From assembly GCF_003051005.1 (NCBI RefSeq), contig NZ_QAOW01000001.1, positions 186,001 to 250,000 of the forward strand: a stretch of 64,000 bases of DNA. Direction: 5' to 3'. A model generated the notes under the pieces. The model searched no databases and was not told where the DNA came from. It was given only the letters and a program-made list of their open reading frames with translations. This DNA is from Rhodococcus sp. OK519 (GTDB lineage Bacteria; Actinomycetota; Actinomycetes; Mycobacteriales; Mycobacteriaceae). Shown here piece after piece: positions 17,544 to 26,132 of the stretch; within the stretch, counting starts at the first letter, position 1, and each line of letters starts with the position of its first letter. Both the position numbers and the translations under genes were made by a program.

Positions 17544-18299
17544 TCAGGCGTCCTCGGCCGGCTCGGTGCCCTCCTCGATGAGGGGATGCGGCACCGACTT
17601 GAACCGCACCGGCGAACCGCTCGACGCCGCGATACCGGAGATGCCGCCCCAGGTCATCATCACGAGGTAGTCGATGAGGTCGTCCGTCGACATCGACTTG
17701 TTCGAGATCCACCAGTGGGTGGCGAGCTGCACCGCGCCGACGACGCCGTAGGCCCACGGCACCGAGCCGCCCGAGTCCATGCCCATGTTTCGCAGGCGCT
17801 CGCCGAGCACGGTCGCGAGCAACTCCGCGATCATCCGCTCCGAGTCGGCCACGACGTCGCGGTTCGGTCCCGCGCTGTTGGCCATCACGTAGAGGTAGAC
17901 GTCCGGATCGGCCGCGACCGTCTCGACGTAAGCCGAGATCGCGACCCGCGTCAGGTCGTACTCGTCGAGGTCTTCGCCGATGACGGAGTACATCCGCGGC
18001 GCGAGGATGGTCTCGACGTAGCGCATCATCGTGGCGCTCGTGAGGTCGTTCTTGTCCGTGAAGTACCGGTACAGCACCGTCTTGGAGACGCCGATCTCCG
18101 ACGCGATGTCGTCCATGCCGATGTCGCGGCCCCGCGCGCGGATGGCCGCGATCGTGCCGTCGACGAGTTCCTCGCGGCGCGCGATCTTGTGCTCACGCCA
18201 CCGGCGCTTGCGACCGTCGGGCTTGCCGGTCTCGACTCGGTCTTCTTCGGTTGTCTGCTGCAGATCTGCGCTTTGCTTCGGCACTACGTTTCGCCACAT
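17544..18299 (-). CDS. TetR-family regulator, MadR-like (Rv0472c position)
   Basis: A 251-residue TetR-type repressor. The helix-turn-helix lies at about residues 45-90 (GMDDIASEIGVSKTVLYRYFTDK) and is preceded by a basic N-terminal extension (GRKRRWREHKIARREEL). The effector domain follows. It is divergent from DUF445, as Rv0472c is from Rv0473. Rv0472c is MadR, which controls the mycolate desaturases desA1 and desA2 and responds to acyl-CoA. The orthology call rests on position and length, and no desA gene is in the window. Confidence 0.8.
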   Translation of the reverse strand: MWRNVVPKQSADLQQTTEEDRVETGKPDGRKRRWREHKIARREELVDGTIAAIRARGRDIGMDDIASEIGVSKTVLYRYFTDKNDLTSATMMRYVETILAPRMYSVIGEDLDEYDLTRVAISAYVETVAADPDVYLYVMANSAGPNRDVVADSERMIAELLATVLGERLRNMGMDSGGSVPWAYGVVGAVQLATHWWISNKSMSTDDLIDYLVMMTWGGISGIAASSGSPVRFKSVPHPLIEEGTEPAEDA

Positions 18300-18398
18300 C
18301 CGTTCGGGGTTGAACCAGAACGCCAGCTTAATCGGCCGGTGGCCTCGAGGTGATCTCTATCTCGGCAGCCGGGCCCGGTATCTGGGCACAATGTCGAT

Positions 18399-19733
18399 GT
18401 GCAGCCAGTTCAGTCGCCACAGTCGCCCGCCCCCGCTAGGCCGCGGCCGCCGCAGCCGTCGTCGCAGTCCTCGTTCGCGGGGGTCTTCGACGATCCGGCG
18501 AAGCGCCGTGACCTGCGGAAGATGAAGATGATCGCGACAGGGTTCCTGGTATTCGCGACCGTCGTCTACCTGTTCTGTCGATGGCAGGAGTCTCGTGGCG
18601 CCGGCGAGTGGGTCGGCTACGTGCGTGCCGCGTCGGAGGCCGGCATGGTGGGCGCGCTCGCCGACTGGTTCGCGGTGACCGCGCTGTTCCGGCATCCCCT
18701 CGGGCTGAAGATCCCGCACACCGCCATCATCAAGCGCAAGAAGGACCAGCTCGGCGAGAGCTTGTCGAGCTTCGTCGGCGACAACTTCCTGGCCCCCGAC
18801 GTCGTGTCCGCGAAGGTCGAGAACGCGCAGATTCCGCTGCGCGTCGGGACGTGGATGGCCGAACCGGTCCATGCGCAGCGGGTGGCCGCGGAGACCGCGA
18901 CTCTGCTGCGCGGCGTCGTCGAGGTGCTCAAGGACGACGACGTCACCGCGATCATCGACAACACGATCGTCCGCAGACTCGCCGAACCCGACTGGGGTCC
19001 GCCGATCGGCAAGGTCCTCGCCGAACTGCTCCGCGAGAACCGACAGCTGCCGCTGCTGGACCTGCTGGCGGAGCGGGCCCATCAATGGGCTCTGGGCAGC
19101 CAGGAGACCATCGACCGGATCATCACTCGGGATTCGCCGTCCTGGTCGCCCAAGTTCGTCGATTCGATGCTCGGCGAGAAGATCTACCGCGAACTCGTCG
19201 AGTTCACGTGGAAGGTCCGGTCGAACCCCGAGCACGAGGTGCGCCTCGCTGCCAACCGCTTCCTGATCGACTTCGCGGACGACCTGCAGAACGACCCCAC
19301 GACCATCGCCAAGGCGGAGTCGATCAAGGCCGAGATCATGGGCCGCGAGGAGATCACCGGTCTCGCCGCCGCGACGTGGAAGGTCGCCAAGCGTCTGATC
19401 ATGGAGTCGGTCGACGACCCCGGCAGCACGCTTCGTCGCAAGGTCGCCGAGAACGTCGTCGCCTTCGGTGAGCGATTGCGCGACGACGCCGAGATGCGGG
19501 CCAAGGTCGACGGCTGGCTGCTCGCCGGCACCCGGTACGTCGCGGAGAACTACACCGACGAGATCACCGCGGTCATCACCGAGACCGTCGAGCGGTGGGA
19601 CGCCGAGGAGGCGAGCCGCAAGATCGAACTCCAGGTGGGCCGGGACCTGCAGTTCATCCGGATCAACGGCACCGTCGTCGGCGCGCTCGCGGGCCTTGCG
19701 ATCTACACGATCTCGCAGCTGATGTTCGGCTGA
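18399..19733 (+). CDS. DUF445 membrane protein (Rv0473-like)
   Basis: A 444-residue protein. A Pro-rich N-terminus (SPAPARPRPPQPSSQ) is followed by a membrane helix (MIATGFLVFATVVYLF, about 45-62), then WVGYVRAASEAGMVGALADWFAVTALFRHPLGL, typical of DUF445. The long middle part is charged and helical. A final hydrophobic helix at the C-terminus (VVGALAGLAIYTISQLMF) suggests both ends lie at the membrane. The start is GTG. The function of DUF445 is not known. It is followed by the XRE regulator and hbhA, as in M. tuberculosis. Confidence 0.88.
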   Translation: MQPVQSPQSPAPARPRPPQPSSQSSFAGVFDDPAKRRDLRKMKMIATGFLVFATVVYLFCRWQESRGAGEWVGYVRAASEAGMVGALADWFAVTALFRHPLGLKIPHTAIIKRKKDQLGESLSSFVGDNFLAPDVVSAKVENAQIPLRVGTWMAEPVHAQRVAAETATLLRGVVEVLKDDDVTAIIDNTIVRRLAEPDWGPPIGKVLAELLRENRQLPLLDLLAERAHQWALGSQETIDRIITRDSPSWSPKFVDSMLGEKIYRELVEFTWKVRSNPEHEVRLAANRFLIDFADDLQNDPTTIAKAESIKAEIMGREEITGLAAATWKVAKRLIMESVDDPGSTLRRKVAENVVAFGERLRDDAEMRAKVDGWLLAGTRYVAENYTDEITAVITETVERWDAEEASRKIELQVGRDLQFIRINGTVVGALAGLAIYTISQLMFG

Positions 19734-19743
19734 TCTGCGCCGT

Positions 19744-19790
19744 TTGCACCCGTGCAAGCAATTGCTAGCAAAGTGCTTGCAATTGCTAGC
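19744..19790. promoter_or_regulatory. Operator-like repeat cluster upstream of the XRE regulator
   Basis: A palindrome TTGCAC-CC-GTGCAA spans 19744-19757. It is followed by two identical 12-mers GCAATTGCTAGC at 19758-19769 and 19779-19790. The copies start 21 bp apart, two helical turns, so bound dimers would face the same side. The gene at 19835 encodes a DNA-binding protein, so autoregulation is likely. Confidence 0.6.
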
Positions 19791-19834
19791 GCCCTGTTCT
19801 ACCGTGGCATTTGCGTACAGAACAGGGAGTACTG

Positions 19835-20302
19835 ATGGTCGACGAGCCCGACGACATGAGCAGTGCCGCCCGAGTGGTCAGCAACGCCGCTCAGGACATC
19901 GGCAGCTACATCCGCTCACAGCGTGAGGCCGCGCAGTTTTCGCTACGGCAGCTCGCACAACTCGCCGGCGTCAGCAACCCCTATCTGAGCCAGATCGAAC
20001 GCGGGCTGCGCAAGCCGTCCGCCGATGTCCTCGCTCAGATCGCGAAGGGTCTGCGGGTGTCGTCCGAGGTCCTGTACGTGCAGGCCGGGATCCTCGAGCA
20101 ACGCCCGCACAGCCCGGTCCGGGACGCCCTGCTGGCCGACGGTGCCATCACCGATCGGCAGAAGCAGGTGCTCCTCGAGATCTACGAGTCGTTCTGTCGT
20201 GAGAACGACCCGCAACAGTCCGAATCCGCCGGTCAGGCCGACTCCTCGGACGAACAAGAGCACGAGATCGCAGATCCACCTGGACAGGAGATCCGAGAAT
20301 GA
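19835..20302 (+). CDS. XRE-family regulator (Rv0474-like)
   Basis: A 155-residue regulator with a clear XRE helix-turn-helix at about residues 23-78 (SLRQLAQLAGVSNPYLSQIE, then GLRKPSADVLAQIAKGL). An acidic C-terminal tail (SADSSDEQEHE type) follows. The ATG at 19835 follows AGGGAG. Its last codon overlaps hbhA (ATGA). In M. tuberculosis the homologue Rv0474 is reported to be a copper-responsive regulator next to hbhA. An operator-like repeat cluster lies 45 nt upstream. Confidence 0.88.
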   Translation: MVDEPDDMSSAARVVSNAAQDIGSYIRSQREAAQFSLRQLAQLAGVSNPYLSQIERGLRKPSADVLAQIAKGLRVSSEVLYVQAGILEQRPHSPVRDALLADGAITDRQKQVLLEIYESFCRENDPQQSESAGQADSSDEQEHEIADPPGQEIRE

Positions 20303-21192
20303 CCGATCCGAAGATCGTCGACAACATCAAGACCCCGTTCTACGCCGCCGTCGGCACCGGCGACCTCGTCGTCCAGGCTGTGGCCGACGTCGTGTCCCAG
20401 GTGCGCTCGCGCGCCGAGAACACCAACACCGACATGTCCGAGCGCATCGAGGAAGCCCGCGAGCGCTGGGCCAGCCTGCCCGGCGACGTGTCCGAGGGCG
20501 TCGAGCAGCTACGGGAGCGCCTCGCGGCACTGCCGTCCGAGCTGCCCGAGGAGCTCGCCGAGCTGCGCGAGCGGTTCACCTCCGACGAGCTGCGCAAGGT
20601 CGCCGAGGCCTACCTCAAGGTTGCGTCCGACCTGTACGTCGCGCTCGCTGAGCGTGGCGAGGAGGCCGTCGAGCGCATCCGCAAGCAGCCGGCCGTCGAG
20701 GAGCAGCTCGAGCGGGCCGAGGCCGCGTTCGGGGATGCCGTCGAGCTCACAGAAGAGGCGCTCGGCACGGTGGCGCGTCAGACGCGTGAGCTCGGTGAGC
20801 AGGCCGCCAAGCTTGCGGGCCGTGCCGCCGGACGTATCAGCGACGTCGCCGACGAGGCCGCCGTCGTGCTGTCCGAGACCAGCGACACCGTCGCCAACCG
20901 TCTGTCGGAGACCGGCGACTCGGTCGCCAGCCGTGTCGTCGACGCCGGCGAGCGGGCGGAGGCGACGTCCGAAGCCGCCGCCGAGCGTGTCGAGGCTGCG
21001 GCCCCGAAGGCTCCCGCCGCCACGACCTCCGCCGCCAAGGCTCCGGCCGCCAAGCCGGCGACCCCCGCGAAGAAGGCTGCGCCCGCCAAGGCTGCTCCGG
21101 CCAAGGCTGCCGCGACCACGCCGACTCCGGCGTCCGCTGCAAAGAAGGCGGCCCCGGCCAAGAAGGCTCCCACCAAGAAGGCCACCGACTGA
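20299..21192 (+). CDS. hbhA: Heparin-binding hemagglutinin homologue HbhA
   Basis: A 297-residue protein. Residues 1-190 form a long helical coiled coil rich in Glu, Ala, Arg and Val (repeated DTVANRLSETGDSVASR). The last 60 residues are a Lys/Ala/Pro-rich tail with repeats such as KKAAPAKAAPAKAA and KKAPTKKATD. In M. tuberculosis this Lys-rich tail binds heparan sulphate on epithelial cells and can be methylated. There is no signal peptide, as in the mycobacterial protein. It is translationally coupled to the XRE gene. A strong hairpin follows at 21226. Confidence 0.9.
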   Translation: MTDPKIVDNIKTPFYAAVGTGDLVVQAVADVVSQVRSRAENTNTDMSERIEEARERWASLPGDVSEGVEQLRERLAALPSELPEELAELRERFTSDELRKVAEAYLKVASDLYVALAERGEEAVERIRKQPAVEEQLERAEAAFGDAVELTEEALGTVARQTRELGEQAAKLAGRAAGRISDVADEAAVVLSETSDTVANRLSETGDSVASRVVDAGERAEATSEAAAERVEAAAPKAPAATTSAAKAPAAKPATPAKKAAPAKAAPAKAAATTPTPASAAKKAAPAKKAPTKKATD

Positions 21193-21225
21193 TCGGGAAC
21201 CGATCGCGAACCACCATCGGGGATG

Positions 21226-21255
21226 GGCCCCCGCGCAAATCGTTGCGCGGGGGCC
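21226..21255 (+). terminator. Strong hairpin after hbhA
   Basis: A perfect 13-bp stem, GGCCCCCGCGCAA at 21226-21238 with TTGCGCGGGGGCC at 21243-21255, closed by an ATCG tetraloop. There is no T-run, as is common in high-GC actinobacteria. Confidence 0.8.
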
Positions 21256-21290
21256 TGCGCGTATCTCCGCCCGATTCGTAGGATGGATAC

Positions 21291-21584
21291 GTGTTCAACA
21301 TTCACGGCGTCACCGGACTGATCCTTTTCGCGCTGCAGCTGCTCGCACTTGCAGGCGCGGTCTTCGCGATCTTCCATGCGGCGCGTCAGCGCAAGGACGC
21401 GTTCACCGCCGTGGACAAGCTGAGCAAGCCCATCTGGCTCGGCATCCTCATCGCCTCACTGCTGGTGGTGTTCCTGTTCGGTGCCGTCCACATGCTCGGC
21501 ATCATCGCGGTGGTCGCGATCTGCGTGTACCTCGTCGACGTGCGCCCGCGCGTGGACGACATCCAGCGCGGGCCGCGCTGGTAG
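21291..21584 (+). CDS. DUF2516 small membrane protein (Rv0476-like)
   Basis: A 97-residue protein with three hydrophobic segments (about residues 7-27, 47-62 and 63-80; GLILFALQLLALAGAVFAIF, GILIASLLVVFLFG) and a short basic tail (DVRPRVDDIQRGPRW). It matches the DUF2516 family in length and pattern, and Rv0476 follows hbhA in M. tuberculosis. The start is GTG. The role is unknown. It converges on the NTF2-like gene with 11 nt between stops. Confidence 0.82.
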   Translation: MFNIHGVTGLILFALQLLALAGAVFAIFHAARQRKDAFTAVDKLSKPIWLGILIASLLVVFLFGAVHMLGIIAVVAICVYLVDVRPRVDDIQRGPRW

Positions 21585-21595
21585 CGGCGGTCCGA

Positions 21596-22081
21596 TCAGT
21601 GACCGGCTCGGGCGAGCAGCGCGGGTGCCTCGGCGCGGCCGTCGAGCACGCGCGACGTGCGCCGTTGGATCTTCCACTCGCCGCCGATCTTCGCTAGCTC
21701 GAAACGGTTCGCGGTCACCCGCCACACCCGGAACGAATCCTCGTCCGGGTTGCGGCGGAGCAGTTGCGAATGGCACGTCGCGACCGCACGGTCGCCGTCG
21801 ACCGCAATCTTGATCGGGTCGAGCAGGTGGCCACAGCCGGAGTGGATGAGGCCCTGGTGGGCGTTCCCGCGCACCATGGCCATGATCTCGTCGCGGCCGT
21901 CCATGAAGTGGTTGTCGACGTCGTAGACGGCGTCCTCTGTCCACAGTGCGCCGACCTTCTCTGCCCGACCGGCGTCGACGGCCGGGCCGTACGAGGTGAT
22001 CAGCTCCTGGATGGCCAGTTTGTCCTCGAGCAGTTCGATTCGTTCGACGAGCGACTGGACGAGCGTGGCGGTATCGGTCAC
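21596..22081 (-). CDS. NTF2/SnoaL-like protein
   Basis: A 161-residue single-domain protein of the SnoaL-like/NTF2 family: an N-terminal helix (LELLEDKLAIQELI type), then the cone-shaped beta fold (DAVYDVDNHFMDGRDEIMAMV, FRVWRVTANRFELAKIGGEW). These proteins include aromatic dehydratases, cyclases and many unassigned enzymes. The start is GTG with AGGAG 7 nt upstream. It is divergent from an AurF-type oxygenase, which may hint at shared small-molecule metabolism, but there is no direct evidence. Confidence 0.8.
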   Translation of the reverse strand: MTDTATLVQSLVERIELLEDKLAIQELITSYGPAVDAGRAEKVGALWTEDAVYDVDNHFMDGRDEIMAMVRGNAHQGLIHSGCGHLLDPIKIAVDGDRAVATCHSQLLRRNPDEDSFRVWRVTANRFELAKIGGEWKIQRRTSRVLDGRAEAPALLARAGH

Positions 22082-22094
22082 CGGAGAACTCCTG

Positions 22095-22122
22095 TATGTG
22101 AAATGACGTATGTGAAATGGCG
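22095..22122. repeat. 14-bp tandem repeat upstream of the NTF2-like gene
   Basis: TATGTGAAATGACG at 22095-22108 is followed directly by TATGTGAAATGGCG at 22109-22122, one mismatch. It sits next to the ribosome site of the minus-strand gene and could be an operator or a replication-slippage product. Confidence 0.7.
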
Positions 22123-22232
22123 TTCTAGTTTTTCCGTGATGCTATCCGGGGGCGGCGCTCTGTCAAGAGCAGTTCTCGCTGCCGATGCCCACGTCCCGCG
22201 TCGCATTGCGTACGGCAAGTTACAGATAATCC

Positions 22233-22261
22233 TTGACAACGCTCATTGTGACGGTGTTATC
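22233..22261 (+). promoter_or_regulatory. Candidate promoter of the AurF-type gene
   Basis: TTGACA at 22233-22238 and GTTATC at 22256-22261 with 17 nt between them fit a primary sigma promoter. It lies 60 nt upstream of the start codon at 22322. Confidence 0.45.
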
Positions 22262-22321
22262 GTCGAGACATGCCGGAAATGGGCATGACCTGCGTGAACA
22301 CCCGTCGAGCAGGAGTTGACG

Positions 22322-23254
22322 ATGTCGATCACCGATCGTGAGTCCGTCGAGGTTCCGCCGTCCCGCCATATGCGGGTGGGCGACCGACAGGACACCGCGG
22401 CGCGCCTGCTCGCCTCGGCCGCTCGCAAGTCCTACGACCCGCTCGTCGAGGTCGACTGGGCGGCGCCCGTACCGTCCGACCTCTACGGCATGACCCCTGA
22501 ATGGTGCAGCCTCTACGGCACCGAACTGTGGGAGCGGATGACGCAGGAGCAGCGGATCACGCTCACCAAACACGAGGCCGCGAGCGTCGCCGGCACCGGC
22601 ATCTGGTTCGAGATGATCCTCATGCAGATGCTGCTGCGCGACATCTATTCGCACGACCCGGCCACCCCGCACGTGCAGTTCGCGCTCAACGAGATCGCCG
22701 ACGAGTGTCGTCATTCCACGATGTTCGCGCGCTCGGCCCAGCGCTTCGGCATTCCGTCGTATCGCCCCAAGCGGTGGATCCTCAACGCCGCCCGCCTGTT
22801 CAAGTCGACCGCATCCGGTTCACTCGCCTACGGCGGCACGCTGTTCGCCGAGGAGATCCTCGACATGATGCAGCGCGACTTCATGAAGGACGCCCGCGTC
22901 CAGCCGATCACCCGCACCGTCAGCAAGATTCACGTGCTCGAGGAGGCTCGGCACATCAAGTTCGCACGCGAGGAGACGGTGCGCAGGGTGAAGTCGCTCT
23001 CTCGCGCCAAAATCGCGTATCAGCGTCTGGTGCTGGGAACGACGGCGTACTTCATCGTCACGTGCCTCGTGAACGAGCAGGTGTACGCGGCAGCCGGACT
23101 CGACGTCGAGGAAGCGAAGCTTGCCGCGCGCAACAACGTCCACTATCACGACATGATCCGCGAAGGATGCCGCAAGACGATCGAGTTCCTCGACGAATGC
23201 GGGCTCGTCGGGGGCCCGTCGAAGGTGCTCCTGCGCAGGGCCCACGTCATCTAG
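22322..23254 (+). CDS. AurF-type diiron oxygenase
   Basis: A 310-residue protein of the p-aminobenzoate N-oxygenase (AurF) family. Likely diiron ligands are visible in order: Glu in TKHEAASVAGTG, ADECRHS, FAEEILDMM, and HVLEEARHIKFARE. Known relatives oxidise aryl-amines to nitro compounds, but most actinobacterial members have no known substrate. The ATG at 22322 has AGGAG 6 nt upstream, and an in-frame TTG lies at 22316. A MerR gene follows 89 nt downstream on the same strand, a recurring AurF-regulator pairing. Confidence 0.85.
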   Translation: MSITDRESVEVPPSRHMRVGDRQDTAARLLASAARKSYDPLVEVDWAAPVPSDLYGMTPEWCSLYGTELWERMTQEQRITLTKHEAASVAGTGIWFEMILMQMLLRDIYSHDPATPHVQFALNEIADECRHSTMFARSAQRFGIPSYRPKRWILNAARLFKSTASGSLAYGGTLFAEEILDMMQRDFMKDARVQPITRTVSKIHVLEEARHIKFAREETVRRVKSLSRAKIAYQRLVLGTTAYFIVTCLVNEQVYAAAGLDVEEAKLAARNNVHYHDMIREGCRKTIEFLDECGLVGGPSKVLLRRAHVI

Positions 23255-23343
23255 TGGGCACACTCGCCGCGATAGAATTTCCCTCACCGTCGACCGCGCC
23301 GGAACCGCTGACGTCGTCGCGGTTCCAGTGGGGAAGGCGGAAC

Positions 23344-24105
23344 ATGAAGGAGTACCGCATCGACGACCTCGCTCGCGAGGCCGGCGTGAGCGTGCGGAAC
23401 GTTCGGGTCTATCAGGATCGGGGTCTGCTGCCTCCGCCGCGCAAGGAAGGCCGCGCGGGTTGGTACAACGACGCCCATCTCGCGCGCCTCAACCTCATCG
23501 GCCGGATGCTCGACCGTGGCTACACATTCGCGACCATCAGCGAGCTGCTCACCGCCGCCCAGTACGGCCTCCACGTGCGCGATGTCCTCGAGACCGAGGA
23601 CCCGGGCGGACGATGGAAGAAGTACCGCCGTGCCGCGAGGCTCACGATGTCGGAGTTGCGCCGGATGTTCGGGGATCAGACCACCGAGGAGAACATCGCC
23701 CTCGGCACCCAACTCGGTGTGCTCGCGAAGGCCGGTCAGGAGTATGCGGTCGCCAACCCTCGACTGATGGAGGCCGCGCAGGTCCTCGTCGATGCCGGGA
23801 TCCCGCTGGCCGACATCCTCGAGCAGACCGAGGCGGTGCGCCGCGACCTCGGCGACGCTGCCGGACGGTTCGTCGAACTCGTCTCCGCCCGGTATCTCGC
23901 CCCCGAGGGCGGGACCCTCGACCTCGACGAGGCGAAGGTCTCGGAGGTCGCGACGCTGGTGAACCAGGTGCGCCCACTCGCGTACGACGCGGTGCACGCG
24001 TTGTTCGCCGAGGCGATGGAGGAAGAGATCTCGAAGGCACTCGCGAAGGCCGCGAGTCAGCTCGAACAGAGTGCGCCCGAGACGGGTTCGACGCGCGCCG
24101 GCTAG
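23344..24105 (+). CDS. MerR-family regulator
   Basis: A 253-residue MerR-type protein. The winged helix at residues 3-70 begins EYRIDDLAREAGVSVRNVRVYQDRGLLPPP, followed by GRAGWYNDAHLARL. The long C-terminal domain is helical with no metal-binding cysteines, so it probably senses an organic ligand or protein. GGAAGG precedes the ATG at 23344. It probably regulates the upstream AurF-type gene and perhaps itself. The hydrolase gene starts 33 nt downstream, so it may belong to the same unit. Confidence 0.88.
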   Translation: MKEYRIDDLAREAGVSVRNVRVYQDRGLLPPPRKEGRAGWYNDAHLARLNLIGRMLDRGYTFATISELLTAAQYGLHVRDVLETEDPGGRWKKYRRAARLTMSELRRMFGDQTTEENIALGTQLGVLAKAGQEYAVANPRLMEAAQVLVDAGIPLADILEQTEAVRRDLGDAAGRFVELVSARYLAPEGGTLDLDEAKVSEVATLVNQVRPLAYDAVHALFAEAMEEEISKALAKAASQLEQSAPETGSTRAG

Positions 24106-24138
24106 AGAACGGCAAGCTGGAACAAAAGGGGAGTGGAA

Positions 24139-25176
24139 GTGGCTGTACGGAAGTCGCACAGGACGCTGTGGACGTTGCTCGGCGTCGCGGGACTCGGAGC
24201 GGTGGTAGGTGGCGCAGTCGTCGCGGCCCGGTCGCGTGCCGCGACGTCCGGAGGCATCTTCGGTTCAGGTGACACCGAGGCGGAACTGTTCGCCACCCCG
24301 CGCATCGAACCCGAGATCGTCCCCGTCGTCAGCGCCGACGGGTCGGAACTGCACGTGCGCGCCTACGGGCCGCCCGACGCCGATCCGATCGTGTTCAGCC
24401 ACGGCTGGACGTGCTCGGCCGACTTCTGGAATCCGCAGGTCAACGCGCTCGCGGAGAAGTACCGCGTCATCACGTACGACCAGCGCGGGCACGGCCGCAG
24501 CGGCATCGGGAACCTTCCGCTGAGCCCCGACGTCCTGGCCGACGACCTGTCTGCGGTCCTCGCCGCGACGGTGCTGGGCGGCCGCAAGGCCGAGATCGTC
24601 GGCCACAGTATGGGCGGCATGAGCATCGTCGCGTGGGCCGGCAAGTACCCCGAGGAGGTCGATCGGTACGCGGCGTCGGTGCTGCTGGCGAGTACCGGCA
24701 CCGACAGTCTGGTCGCCGAGACCACCGTCATCCCACTGCCGCAGCGCTTTCCGCGGGTGCCGGTGCCGGTGGGCAGGGCAGTCCTCGGGTCGGCGATGCC
24801 GATGCCCGCGTCGCCGGTGACTACCCGCGCCATCAAGTACGTGGCGCTGGCGCCGGGCGCGACCCCGGCGGAGGTCGCGTTCTGCGAGCGCATCGTCAGC
24901 GAGTGTCAGCCCCGCACCCGCGGTGGGTGGGGCGCCGCGCTGAGCACCCTCGACATCAAGGACGGGCTCGAGAACCTGACGGTGCCGACCACGGTGCTGG
25001 TGGGCACCGCGGACCGGCTCACCCCGCCGTCGCACGCGCGTCGGGTTGCGCAGTTCCTCGACGACTCCGAGCACCTCGAGCGGTTGATCGTGCTCAAGGG
25101 CATCGGTCACATGACGTCGGTCGAGGCCGTCGCCGACTTCAACGCGGAGGTCGAACGCCTGCGCAGCCTGAACTGA
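24139..25176 (+). CDS. Alpha/beta hydrolase with N-terminal membrane segment
   Basis: A 345-residue hydrolase. An N-terminal hydrophobic helix (about residues 8-30, TLWTLLGVAGLGAVVGGAVV) acts as signal or anchor. The alpha/beta-hydrolase core follows, with the oxyanion motif FSHGWTCSADFW, QRGHGRSG, the nucleophile elbow GHSMGG, Asp in VGTADRLTP and His in GIGHMTSVE. The GTG at 24139 lies 5 nt after AGGGGAG; an upstream GTG at 24133 overlaps that site. The substrate is unknown. It converges on purU with 6 nt between stops. Confidence 0.85.
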   Translation: MAVRKSHRTLWTLLGVAGLGAVVGGAVVAARSRAATSGGIFGSGDTEAELFATPRIEPEIVPVVSADGSELHVRAYGPPDADPIVFSHGWTCSADFWNPQVNALAEKYRVITYDQRGHGRSGIGNLPLSPDVLADDLSAVLAATVLGGRKAEIVGHSMGGMSIVAWAGKYPEEVDRYAASVLLASTGTDSLVAETTVIPLPQRFPRVPVPVGRAVLGSAMPMPASPVTTRAIKYVALAPGATPAEVAFCERIVSECQPRTRGGWGAALSTLDIKDGLENLTVPTTVLVGTADRLTPPSHARRVAQFLDDSEHLERLIVLKGIGHMTSVEAVADFNAEVERLRSLN

Positions 25177-25182
25177 CGGGCG

Positions 25183-26070
25183 TCAGCTGAAGACGACGGT
25201 CTTGCGGCCGTGCACCTGGACGCGGTCCTCCAGGTGCCACCGCAGGCCGCGGGCCAGTACCAGCTTCTCGATGTCCCGACCCTGCCGGACCATGTCGGAC
25301 ACCTCATCGGTGTGGTCGACGCGGATGACGTCCTGCTCGATGATGGGGCCGGCGTCCAGTTCCGCGGTCACGTAGTGGCAGGTGGCGCCGATCAGCTTCA
25401 CGCCGCGCGTGAACGCCTGGTGGTACGGGCGGGCGCCGACGAACGACGGCAGGAAGCTGTGGTGGATGTTGATGGCCCGTCCGGCCCAGTGGTCGCACAG
25501 CTCGGCGGGAAGGACCTGCATGAAGCGGGCCAACACCACCGCATGGGGGTCGTGCACGTCGACGAGCTTGCGGACCTGCTCGAACGCGGGGCCGCGCTCG
25601 GCGGGATCCTTCGGGAACGACACGTAGTGGAAGTCGACACCGTGCCGGGTGGTGACGCGCTCGAGGTCGGGATGGTTGCCGATGACGGCGGCGATCTCGC
25701 ACTGCAGTTCGCCCGCCGCGACCCGGCCGAGAATGTCGTGCAGGCAGTGGCCTTCCTTACTGACCAGCAGCACGACGCGCTTGCGCTCGCCGGTGTCGGT
25801 CAGCGTCCACTCCGTCTCGGGCCCGAGTTCCTCGGCGACGGCCGCGAACTTCTCGCGCATCTCCTCGAGGCTCAGACTGATCGACGACGCCCGCACCGCT
25901 TGCCGGGTGAAGAACCAGCCGGTGTCGGCGTCGGCGTGGTACGCGGCCTCGACGATCCAGCCGCCGATCTCGGCGAGGAAGGCCGAGATGCGGGCCACGA
26001 TGCCGGTGCGGTCGGGGCAACCCAGAGACAAGACGTAACGACGGTCGTCGGCCGAGGCAGCTGAACTCAT
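25183..26070 (-). CDS. purU: Formyltetrahydrofolate deformylase
   Basis: A 295-residue enzyme that hydrolyses 10-formyltetrahydrofolate to tetrahydrofolate and formate, balancing the one-carbon pool. The N-terminal ACT domain (about 10-90, YVLSLGCPDRTGIVARISAF) is followed by the formyl-transferase-like catalytic domain with INIHHSFLPSFVGARPYHQAF and GATCHYVTAELDAGPIIEQD. All key residues are present. The start is the ATG at 26070. A methyltransferase gene lies 43 nt upstream on the same strand, and a 26-bp imperfect tandem repeat sits between them. Confidence 0.95.
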   Translation of the reverse strand: MSSAASADDRRYVLSLGCPDRTGIVARISAFLAEIGGWIVEAAYHADADTGWFFTRQAVRASSISLSLEEMREKFAAVAEELGPETEWTLTDTGERKRVVLLVSKEGHCLHDILGRVAAGELQCEIAAVIGNHPDLERVTTRHGVDFHYVSFPKDPAERGPAFEQVRKLVDVHDPHAVVLARFMQVLPAELCDHWAGRAINIHHSFLPSFVGARPYHQAFTRGVKLIGATCHYVTAELDAGPIIEQDVIRVDHTDEVSDMVRQGRDIEKLVLARGLRWHLEDRVQVHGRKTVVFS

Positions 26071-26080
26071 GGGCTCAGTG

Positions 26081-26132
26081 TCTCAGGTCGGGCAAAATCG
26101 ACGACGTCTCAGGTCAGGCAAACCCGACGACC
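26081..26132. repeat. 26-bp imperfect tandem duplication at the 3' end of the methyltransferase gene
   Basis: Units 26081-26106 and 26107-26132 agree at 22 of 26 positions. The second unit contains the methyltransferase stop codon and last codons, so the first is a duplicated, partly diverged 3' end in the gap before purU. Confidence 0.75.
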
